From Nissolia schottii (taxonomy: Eukaryota > Streptophyta > Magnoliopsida > Fabales > Fabaceae), in contig QANU01044385.1 of assembly GCA_003254905.1 (NCBI GenBank), positions 1 to 64,000 on the forward strand: DNA of 64,000 nucleotides. The letters are read 5' to 3'. The notes under the pieces were generated by a model that worked only from the letters and a program-made list of their open reading frames with translations, had not been told where the DNA came from and made no database searches. A program made the position numbers and the translations under genes. Shown here piece by piece: positions 9,391-21,300 of this stretch. Each line of letters starts with the position of its first letter. Positions within the stretch are counted from its first letter, which is position 1.

Positions 9391-12330
9391 ATGGTTCTCA
9401 AATCTTTGCAAGATTTGGGGATCAAACTCGTTGCTGCGGTGGTCCCAGTCATAAGTGATTTTGCGAAGGAAGAAGTGGACTACCTAGTTCGTTACGAGAA
9501 GAAAGTTGAGGAACTAGGCCAAGTTGTTGAGAAGCTCCGGGAACAGAGAAAGAGAGTGGATAACAGAGTTGCTGAGGAGCAAGGGCGATATGGGAGAGAA
9601 ATATACGATGATGTTATAGTATGGTTGGGTCAGGTAGATCGCGTAATTACTGAATATGACGAGTTCAAAAAAGAGGAAGATCGGGAACATGCAAGGTGTT
9701 GCCTTGGTTATCCTCTTAATTCAACGATAGGGTGTGGTTCCTGCAAAAGAATAAAAGAAATTAGAAAGAAGGTTGAGCAACTGCTACCAGAAAAGCATGA
9801 CAATATATCGCGTTGGCAGGGCGCACCTTCCATGGGTGATGCTTTCTCCAATGCAGATTATGAAAGCTTTGTTTCAAGAACTGAAGCCATGGATAAGATT
9901 ATGGAAGCACTGCAAGACCCGAGGGCTAGAATGATCGGTGTTCATGGGCTAGCTGGCGTGGGGAAGACCACTTTGGTCATAGAAGCTGCCAAAAAAGCTC
10001 GGGAAGAAAAGCTTTTCAATGTTTTGGTCATGGCGAACATTACAAAAAGTCCCGACATCAGAACGATTCAAGGGCAGATTGCTGACATGCTGGGGATGAG
10101 ATTGGAAGACGAAAGCGAGCATGCAAGAGCAGTTCGGATACAGGAGAAATTGAAGGGGGAGGACAGCACCCTTATAATCCTAGATGATTTGTGGGCAAAA
10201 GTGGATCTACGTATGTTGGGGATTCCATCAATGATTCGTGATGATGGCATCGGAAGCGAGAAGAATCCCATCCTCAAAGAAGGAAAATCTTCTGCTCCCG
10301 TGGCTCTCAATAAGAAGGAGACAAAAACTCCCGGATCCGGTGCTTTGCCTTCTAGTGAGTTGAAAGAGAAAACAGAGCGTTATAAATACAAGGTTTTGCT
10401 GATTTCTGAGGCGAGACAAGTATTGATAAAGCAAATGGATGGGATGGAAAGTTCAATTTTCCCCGTGGACGTCTTAAGTGGTAAGGATGCAGAGACCTTG
10501 TTCAAGAAAACAGCTGGAATGGGTGACAAAAATTCAGAATTGAGAAAATTAGCAGCTCAAATCGCCAAAAAGTGTAATGGGCTGCCTATGTCAATCGTTA
10601 CAACTGCAAGGGCATTGAAAAATCAGAGCCACTCAGTTTGGGTGGATACCCATCGGAAGCTTGAAAGGCAGAACCTAACAGGAACGCCCGAGTATTCTAC
10701 AAAGTTGAGCTATCAGCTTTTAGAAAATGAGGAGCTCAAGATTACCTTCTTGCTTTGTGCTCGTATGGGTCATGATGCATTAGTTATGGACTTGGTGAAA
10801 CATTGCATTGGTTTGGGTTTTCTTGAAGGCGTCTACACAGTAAGGGAGGCCAGAGATAGAGTGCAAACGTTGCTTGCCAAGCTGAAGCAGTCAGGTTTGT
10901 TGTCTGACAGCTATTCGAGTGATCGTTTCACAATGCTAAATCTTATCCGCAATGCAGCTTTGTCAATAGCATCCAAGGAGAGCCATGTTTTCGCGTTGAC
11001 ACAAGTAAAACTAGATGAGTGGCCTGATGAGGATAAACTTAAAAGGTACACTGCTATCTTCTTAAAGCATTGTGATATCATTGAGGAGTTTCCTAAAAGC
11101 ATAAGATGTCCTAGACTTAGAGTCTTTCGTGTTGACAATCTTGATTCCCGTTTAAAAATACCAGACAACTTTTTCCAACAAATGAAGGAACTTAGAGTGT
11201 TAATTTTAACTGGCATCCATCTCTCACCATTGCCTCTATCAATTAAATGCCTAACAAAACTCAGAATGCTTTGTTTAGAGCAATGCACACTAGGTGAGAA
11301 ATTATGCCTCATAGGAGAATTGAAGAATTTAAGAATTCTTAGCTTTTCGGGATCTGATATTGAAAGCTTGCCTGTTGAATTAAATCAGTTATCTAAGCTA
11401 CAAATTTTTGATATTAGTAACAGTTCCAAACTTAGAGTGATTCCACCCAATGTAATATCAAGTCTGACTAGTTTGGAGGAGCTGTATATGAGAAACACTT
11501 CGGTTCAGTGGAGGGTAGATGAAGGACAGAAAAGCCAGAATGAAAATGCCAGTCTTTCGGAGTTGGGGAATCTGAATCAACTAACAAACCTTGACATACA
11601 AATCCCAAATGTTGCCCATTTGCCCCAAAATTTGTTCTTTGACAAATTGTATAATTACAAGATTGTCATTGGCTCTTCGAATAGATATTTAGAGCGGGAT
11701 TTCAAGATGCCAGAGAAGTATGAATTGTCGAGGTTTCTGGCAATACAGCAAAAAGATGGCTTTGACATTCATTTTCAAAGGGGGATCAAAATGCTGTTTG
11801 AAAGAGTTGAAATATTGTTGTTGGAAAAACTCAATGGCGTCGAAGATATTTTTTATGCGTTGAATTTGAAAGGATTTCCATGTCTTCAACATTTGTCTAT
11901 TGTAAGTAGTTCTGGCATGGAGTCTGTCATCAACCCAAAAGACAGGAAGTGTCCTGAGAAGGCTTTTCCTAAATTGGAGTCATTGCATCTCTATAAGCTC
12001 AAGAACATGAAGGAAATATGCCCCTCTTCTTGTCAACTTTCAGAATCCTCCTTTGGTAAACTGAAAACCATCAAGATCGAGCTCTGCGGTCATTTGAAGA
12101 ATGTCTTCTTAATTTCTACAGTTAGACTTCTAACTGCTCTTGAAACAATTCAAGTTTCTGAATGTAACTCTTTGAAGGAGATTGTCCCTGAGGAGGCACA
12201 AGAAAATGCTGAAGAAGTTGAGCTTAAGTTTCCTGAATTACGCTCTTTGACGCTACAATCTTTACCTAAGTTTATTGGATTCTATCCTCTTTCATCAGCA
12301 GGAGAGACTGAAATATTATTCCACAAAAAG
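9391..12330 (+). CDS. NLR exon 1: coiled coil, NB-ARC and first LRRs
   Basis: Encodes 980 residues. Residues 1-130 are a heptad-rich coiled coil without an EDVID motif, as in RPS2-type NLRs. The P-loop is GLAGVGKTT at 186-194, kinase 2 is LIILDDLW at 261-268, and GLPM is at 397-400. The RNBS-B region is KVLLISEARQVL from 334, where the usual SR is replaced by SE. About 40 extra hydrophilic residues (roughly 284-327) lie between kinase 2 and RNBS-B. The MHD site reads FTMLNLIRNAA (513-523), so H and D are replaced by L and N. LRRs run from about 545. The exon ends at AAAAAG before GTGTCA. Reading through would give an unrelated tail and a stop at about 12483. Confidence 0.93.
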
Positions 12331-15300
12331 GTGTCATCAAAATTGTCATCTAAATCTGTTTTTATTTTACATATTAAACTCTATTTTTATATCTTATTAA
12401 TTAAAACCGAAAAGGAAGTGGTTCGTGCTGTGCTAAACTTAAAATTGGGAAAATCAAAATCAACTCTTAAATTTCTGGATTGATTAATTGTGCGTGTTGC
12501 TTTGCAGGTTGTTTTTTCTAAATTAGAGAGAATGGAGTTGTCATCGATCCAAATCAATCAAATATGGACTGACCAGTGTTCTCATTTTCAAAATTTGATA
12601 CACTTGGACGTGAATGGTTGTTGGAAGTTGGAATATTTACTGTCATTCTCCATGGCCAAGAATCTTGTGAAACTTCAAAGCCTTTTCGTTAGTGAGTGTG
12701 TGAAGATGGCGCGCATCTTTTCCCAAGAGCAAGATAATGATGGTAAAATGAAGGTAAGCAGGTTGGTAGCATTAGATTCATTTTCATATTTTTTGAGGGG
12801 AACCCGGGATGGATTTAGGATTTGACTGATGAGAGGGCTAAATTATAAAAACTAGAATTGAAATATTTAAATAGAAATTTGCAAGTTCAAAAACTATGCT
12901 TATCTATATATTCGACATCAAATGGGAGGCAATAGGCAACATGCATATTTTCTGAAGACCTACGGACAATTTCATTATTATACAAAATGAATGATAAATA
13001 CAATTGCATTTAATAAAAGAATTTACAATTGCATTATTTAGATCAAGAATTGATAATAATATAATTACTAAATTGTGTGATTGTATGGGATCAGGATTAA
13101 CCGACCTAATACAACTTGTAAAGGGTCAAGATGCATCTAGTTGGTCAAACATTACTTCCTTTGCCAATAAAATAAGCATTATTCACCACTACTACATATT
13201 TGAACCATCACTTATATGATTAATGAGTTGGAGTAGTAAAAATGTGTCTGATGATTATTTATGTGCACAATGTGATAATTTGTGAGCTTCATAAATGGTG
13301 TGATTCAATATGGCAATTTGTGCACTTAATATGATGACTTGTGAAGGTGCCATGCTTGATATGGTATTTAGATGAAAAATAAATGGAACTATTTTTGTTA
13401 TAAATATATATATGATAAGGAAACAGATTGGTACAAACATTTCTCAACCCAAACCACAATTTAAAACCAACATAGTTACTTTCTGCTATCTCTCTCTCTT
13501 TCTCTCTTGATTTGTTTTTACCTTTGTCATATTTTCTAATTCGATCATCTTGCCATTGTGAACCAAAGCTGGATAGCATCTTTCCAAATTTGAAGAATAT
13601 CAAACTGAGTAACATGAAGAGTTTGAGTGAGATATGGAGTTCTAAAGTCCCTGAGGATTCCTTTGGCAAACTAGACACGCTGATCATCGAGAAGTGTGAT
13701 AAACTTGTCAATGTTTTTCCTCGTTACATGGTGAAAATATTTCAAAGCCTAGGCAGTTTGAGGGTTACTAACTGCAAGTCAATGAATGCTATATTTGATC
13801 TAGCTGATCAGAAACCAGATGCTAGAGTTGTAACCAACATGCAGGATGTTCATTTAGAAACACTCCCGGAATTGGTCCATGTATTAAAATGGAAGAAAGG
13901 CGAGGAAGGGATTCTTGAGTTGACAAATCTGCAAAAGATATGGGTTCAAGATTGTGACAGCTTGGAAAATATATTTCCAGTTTCTGTAGCCAAGACTCTT
14001 GAAAATCTTGAATACCTCATGGCGTGGGATTGCTATAAAATGAGGGAAATTGTAGCCATTGGAGATGCCAAGAGCAAACCAGATCCTATTTCATTTGAGT
14101 TTCCTAGACTAACCACCATCAAATTTTTGGAACTACCGAGATTCAGTAGTTTCTATCCAGAAGCTTATAAATTAAGATGTCCACAATTGAATGAACTGTC
14201 TATTGAACTTTGTGACAGGCTGGACCCATTCAGAGAAGAAACCCCAGATGCACAAAGAAAGTCTGTCCTCTTTCCTGAAAAGGTAATAGCAAGCCCTTCA
14301 ACAATGGAGATTTGTCTATTTCAAAGAAAAAATAGAGCAAAGTTTAAAGTACAATGAAAAACAAATAGTCAATGACATGGAATATATATACATCTTCATA
14401 TATTTAACTTGAGTTATGTTATGTGTACTCATTTTGTATGGGATACCGTGTCGATTCACATTCATTCATCATTGGATGAGATTCTCAATAGGGCCCTCAC
14501 CTTAATGGAATCTCATCCAATAATGAAAGAAGAGTGAGTCGGCACGGTGTCCTATACAAAATAAGTGTACATAACATTTCTTATTATAACTTTTACTATA
14601 ATTACTTTTTCTTTTCATCATTTATTTCTTACAGGTAATCAATAAGTTGAAGTCCATGCAAATTGAGTCCTGGCATGCTAAGTCATCAACCAACTACAAT
14701 TATCGAAGGGACAACTTAGAAGATCTTCGCTTATCTAAATTAAATGATACCGATATTCTATATTCTTTCCTCCATCATAATCCTAATCTGGAGAGCCTAT
14801 GGTTGAACAATTGTTCCTTTGAAGAGTTGGTGCCTCTTAAAAGGCCTCCTAAAATTGAAGGCTTAGGAGTTGTTCCAAAGCTGAAAAGCTTGAAGTTAAC
14901 GGAGTTACCTAATCTTAAGAATATTTGCTTTGAACGAGATACAATTCTTCAAAGGATAGAGTTGTTGAGTTTAAATAATTGTCCTAGCATGGAGAATATA
15001 GCGCTTTCTGCAATATCTCTCAGTCACTTGACCAATTTGGAAGTGGTTAATTGTGAAGGATTAAAACATTTAATGCATCCGTCAACTGCCAAAAGCTTGG
15101 GTCAACTCAGGGCCATGAAGATAATCAACTGTAAATCGATAGAGGAAATTGTATTAGAGCAACCAATTGAAGTAGTAGAAGGAGAAGGAGAAAATGCAGT
15201 TAAGGTTGACATTAGTTTCAGACAATTGAAAGCACTAGAACTTGTGTCTATGAAGAACCTCAAAAGTTTCTGCAGCTCCAAGAGTTGTGTCTTCGAGTTT

Positions 15301-18300
15301 CCGTCATTGGAGAAAGTTTTGGTGAGTGCATGCCCCAAAATGGAAAACTTCTCTCAAAATTTCCCTCAAGATGTCAGGAGCACTCCAATTCTGCAAAAAG
15401 TATATTTAGTAAAAGAAAATGAGAAGAGATGGTGCTGGGATGGGAATTTACAATCTACGATACAATATATGTTCAAGAACAAGGTACATAGATACACTTT
15501 TGTCTGATTTTTTCTCATTTAAAAGTTGAAACAAATAATTTATTTTTTTTTGGTCGGTAACAAATAAATTATTTTTACTTGAACAAGATGTTGTTTGAAT
15601 TAGTGGTAAAGAAAGAAAAAAAATGAAAAAAAAATGGCAAAATATGCAATTATTTGGATGTTCCAAGTTCCATCACATTTCATACCCTGTTATTTCTCAT
15701 TTCTTGTTTCTGTTTTGGTTCACATTATTGTCTTCTCCTGACTTGGGCAAGGGATGGAAAATGGAAAGTAAAACTAAATGAAACAGCCCATAAAACTATA
15801 TTTATCATACATGTTAAGGTTTAATATCCTGGAAGAATAATTCTTGGTTTGTCAGTACTTTTCATAAATAATTCATTCTTGGATAAACTATTGTCTGGAT
15901 TTTATTTTCCTAAGTGGTTACCTTTTGCTTTCCTCGTTCCAAAGTTAAAACAAATAAATTATTTTACCTGAATAATATTTTGTTTGAATCAGTGATAAGG
16001 AGTGAAAAAATATAATAATGAAATAAAATGGCAAATTATGAAAAATATTTGGTTGCTAAAATATAAGAAGAAAATGAGAGAATTCCATCACATTTCGCAC
16101 AATAGTTCATTCAATATTAAATACATATTAAATAGTGGAGTTCATATTAAAAATATATCACTGTAATTATTAATATGATAAGTAATACTTAAGATTTTCA
16201 CATAAAAAAACTGAAGATTTTTTTTTTTGGTTTTTGGGTTCAAGATGAGAGTAATATGAAAACAATAAACTTAAATTTTTATAATTCCTTTCTCTACTTC
16301 TATCTGTTAACAATGGCATATTTTTCTGTTGCAGTATATTTTCCAATCAAGTGAATGAATGTCCATTTGAAAATTAAACAGAAAAAAAATACTGAAATCA
16401 TTCACAAAAGTGCACCATTGCTTGTCAATAGAGGTGGCTGGATATAAGGAAAATTGACACCGTTGTGACCAATATAGAATGCTTATTATTTGTTCACCAT
16501 AATTTGCTTTAAAATTTATAGATGCTAATAGGGAAAACATTTTGACTGTTTATAGCCATGCGTTTGGGTTATTTGAAAATAAAATACAATATAACTTATG
16601 AGTTTAATTTTAATGCACGTATAGTCTAAAAGATTTTACACGGTTGGCCAATTAATTCATTTCATTTGGATGACATTTTCAAAGAGTGAGTGTGATAGTT
16701 AATCGTGTTTGCTAATTTGTCTGTTGGATGAAAGTGTAAAACTCCTTTACACTATCAGTGCATTCAAATTAAATCCTATAACTTATAGCAAACCTTTTTT
16801 TTTTAATATTTTCAGAAATTTTTTGAAGGCATGCGCATATTAGATGTTTCTGAACATCTTGATCTAGAACAAGTCTGGCAAGGTAAAGATGGTCTTGGAA
16901 AAGATTGGTTTTACAGTTTGAAAACTTTGAAGCTGGATAAATGTAAATTTGAGTCCTATGCCATTCAGCCTAATGTTCTTGGTTGTTTGAAGAGCTTAGA
17001 AGAACTCGAAGTGCGGAATTGTGACAACATAACAGGCATTTTTGAAATGGATGACACTAAGATTTGGGAAACAATATTCCCATTGAAGAAGCTCATTTTA
17101 GAAGAGTTGCCGGAAGTGACGCACGTGTGGAAGCAGGATAAACTAGAAATTCTCAGCTTTCGCAATCTGCAACATGTGTCTGTCGATGGTTGTCACAAAC
17201 TGAAAACGCTGTTTCCTGCCAGTGTGGCCACAAATCTTAAGATGCTTGAGAAACTTGAAGTACAATGTTGTGATAAGTTGTTAGGAATTGTTGGAAAGGA
17301 AGGCGAAGAGGTAGAAGGGACAGAAAAGTTAGTGTTTCCTCGTTTGATCACGTTGAAACTTGTTATCTTGCCACAGCTCACTTACTTTTGTCCTGAAAGG
17401 TTCGTTCTGGATTGCCCCGAATTAAATGTATTAAAAGTGAGTTGCTGTAATAACTTTGAACTGTTAGAGAGTCAGCAAGAAGCACATGTCGAGAGTCAAG
17501 GCAGTGCTTCAATTATCAGAAAAGCCCTTTTCTCTGATATAAAGGCAAGTAACATATATGATTAATTCGCACCTTGTCAACCTTCTTTTCTTTCTCTCTC
17601 TGGTTTTCTCTTGATCTTTTGATTAATCTGCGCTCCTCCCTTCCCTTTCTTGTGTTTGTTTTGCATTTATTAGGGTATTTCCAAGGTGGATGATTTGTGG
17701 GTCAATCGGAAAGACACTTGGGTGTTACAGTCATTGTTGGGGCATTCTACAGATCAAGAGCTTCAACACTTGCATGAACTTTTCCTGTACTTTAATGATG
17801 ATGATGTGAGTGGGAGCCCTACTTTGCCTGTTGAACTACTTGAGAAGACACCCAATTTAGAAAGAATGGATGTAAGTTCTTGTAAAAGCCTCAAGCAGTT
17901 ATTCCCCTCTCAAAATCCTCCAAACGGTAGCGGGATGCTTGGAAACTTACAAAGATTGTACCTGGATAGGTTATCTGAGCTGAATTCTATTGAAGGGTTA
18001 GAGTACTTATCAAAGCTCTGGCTATTAGATGTTGAGGAATGTCCAGGTCTGACAACACTTGCCCTATCTTGCTCCAATCTGAGAAAATTAAATATAGAGA
18101 ACTGTGAAGGATTACAGTGTTTATTCACATCTTCAGCAGCAAGAATGTTAATACACCTTGAGGAGTTGTACGTTGACGGTTGTGAATCATTGAAAGAAAT
18201 AGTGGGAAAAGAGCAAGATGATGAAACAGAAACACGAGAGGTGAAATTTGAGCGGCTAGAGAGGATAAATCTCCAATCTTTATCAAGTCTGGAATGTTTT

Positions 18301-21300
18301 TATTCAGGCAATATGACTTTGCATTTACCCTCTCTCATTCGGGTGGATATAATAAAGTGTCCCAAGATGAAAATTTTCTCTCAAGGACTGATACACGAGG
18401 AATCTTCTAGAGGATTTTTATTTTCATACGACCCAAATGATGATTTGGTCTTCCACCAGGACCTTAACACTGCCGTGGGGATCCTACGTGAGGTAAAAAT
18501 ACTTTATCTAGATATTCTAGATGCTGATATCGGAATTTTTCATTTCTTCCATTTTAACATATTTTTTCTTTTAGTAATTTTCTTTTCTAAAATATAACAA
18601 ATAAATGAATTATTTTTTCAAACAATATTAAACAAGAAATGTACAAATTAGGAGATTCTATACATAGATTTTCTAAATTTATCCTTTATCTTCTATTTCT
18701 TTCTTTCATGTTGTTATTCACTATCAATGGTCACAACTCAACTAACTCATACAGAATGTGTGTCAAGACCTACTAGTCATAATAATATCTACAAATACCA
18801 ATGTACTATCTCATTCATTACTTGCATTATTGTCACTAGCAGCTTGGCAATCACTTATATATTTGTCAAGCCACATTTTTTATTTTATAAGTATTAATAT
18901 AATATAACAACTATTTTTTATTAATATAATCAAGAACTAATTTAATAATGAAAAAATAGAAAGATGTTAGTGAGTTGGTTAGTAGTAGTTATTAGAATGT
19001 AGTGGTTAGTGGGTTGAGTGGACAAAATAGATATATAAATATAAAAAGTAATAATGATGAACTTTAAATAAAAATTAATGGACTTGAAATAATAATTCAG
19101 TAGAGTTAAAAGAGACGAAAAATTAGTTACTTTTGGTATCCTCTTTATATAATAGTATAGATTATGATATGAATTTATAATATAATTTCAAAATATTATA
19201 AAATTGATAAAAAATTAATAACCAACGGATAAATTTTCTAATTTAACCATGATTTCATAAAAGTATGATTTTTATGTACTTTTATAATATAGTGTTAATA
19301 TAAATTTATAATATGTATAAAGATCTCAATAAATTACAATTCAGAATTTAAATTGGAACAACATAGAACAAGAACAACATGCAAATTTAGCAAACAAAAT
19401 TATAGTGGTTGAAAGAAATTCCCTTATTGGAATATAAAATTTCAATTTCTAAGTTTCGATTTAATAACTCCCGAAACCATTTCCATTTTTTCTTTCTATA
19501 CACCTCATACAAATACAATTTTGTTTAATTATATTTTACGCTAAGTTTATAATATCATAATCCGTACCATGGAAATTTAAATATTCCTAAACAAAATGTG
19601 TATTTTTATAGTAGTTATGTAACCAATATATAATATAATAATTAAGTTTATAACTATAATCACAAGATTAATTTCTATGCACCATTAGTATAAAATAGTT
19701 TAACACTGTAANATAAGTAGTATCTATTGACTCATGAATATATTCCTTAATAATAGGTTTCAATGGCTTTTTCTTTTATGTAATAGAAAATCCTGGTACA
19801 TTTAGATCTTGCTGATTATCCTGAAGTGAAAGAAATATGGATTGGTAGAGTTCCAATCCCTAGCGACATGTCTTTTAGCAAGTTGAGAACTTTGAAGGTG
19901 GAAAGGTGTGATTTTTTATCAAATGCGGTACTACCATCTCATTTACTTCCTTTGTTGAGCAACTTGGAAGAGCTGGTGGTGCGGAACTTATATTCTGTTG
20001 AGGCAATATTTGATGTAGAAAATACACCATCACGTGATGATTCAGACATGATTTTTATTCCTTTGAAGAAATTGACTTTTGAACAACTACCAACTCTGAG
20101 GCATGTTTGGAACAATGATCCTAAAGGAAGGCTCAGCTTTCTCGTTTTGAAGGAAGTTTTTGTTAATGAATGTAATGGCATAAAAAGTTTGTTTCCAACA
20201 TCAGTTGCCAAAGATAACCTACAAAAATTAGATGTGACAAACTGTAAGGAGTTGGAGGAAATTGTTGCAAAAGATGAAGGGTCCCAAGAAGAAGCAATTA
20301 AAGAGGTTATTACGTTCCCCAGTCTAACATGGTTGCAGCTATGGAGTTTGCCAAATTTGAGGTGCATTTGTTCTGAAATGCAAATTCTAAATTGGCCTGT
20401 GTTAGAAGACTTGGTTGTTTCTTATTGTCGAAAACTGAAGATATTTGCAATAGATTTTCAAAATTCTCCAAATTCACATCTAGAGCGTCAAGATCGGTTT
20501 ACAACAGATAATCAAGGCTTTGTTTCAGTTGGAAAGGTATGAAAATTGTGTGTTTCTTATACGTGTGTTATTTCGATATATTTCCTACATTTTGGTTAAC
20601 CTTGTAAGCTTTTTGTCTTTATGTTCTCCCTCCAGAGTAGTTCTTAGATATACAGAACATATCATAAGCATGCCATTTTTTGAGAATTTTTTTTGCCTAG
20701 ATACAAATTTAACATCTCAAATTTGGACACAATAAAAGTGAGTCCTACTTGATAGGACTCAAAAACACTTGGTAGAACACATAATAAAATTGATGAGATC
20801 GACGTTTATTGGATGTATGTTCAAATTTAAGATGTTAAACTTATATCTAGATAATAATTTTTCTTTATTTTTATTAATACACCTAAAACGTGACAATCCA
20901 AAAAACTTTCCGCTAGAGATTTGAAACTGATAGCCATTTATGTAGGGCAGAGTCTCTAAAGGTAAACTTTCTATAAATTATAGAGAAATGTGAGATGTAC
21001 TCGGACAGATTTAACAAACAAACACGCACACACGCAAGCCGCCCTTGCGCGCTCACACAATTTTGTGCTGCAGCCCAGTGGTACTGGCACTTGTCCTGTC
21101 AAATTCATTTTTTCACATATAAAAGCCCATTTGTCACTCTCCCATCTTTATCTAAATTGCTCCTCCCCTAACAAACTTATATTTATCTTAAACTTATATT
21201 TATCTTCTCTCACATTGAATAGCTTGCCTTTAATTTTCATCTTAATAATAAAGTAATGTTACTCTATGTTTTAGTGAATACGAAATCTATATATAATTTT

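Noticed and set aside
12331-12483. Read-through extension of NLR exon 1 to a stop
   Set aside because: The extra 50 residues lose LRR character, and a good donor at 12331 with a good acceptor at 12507 links to more LRR coding sequence in phase.
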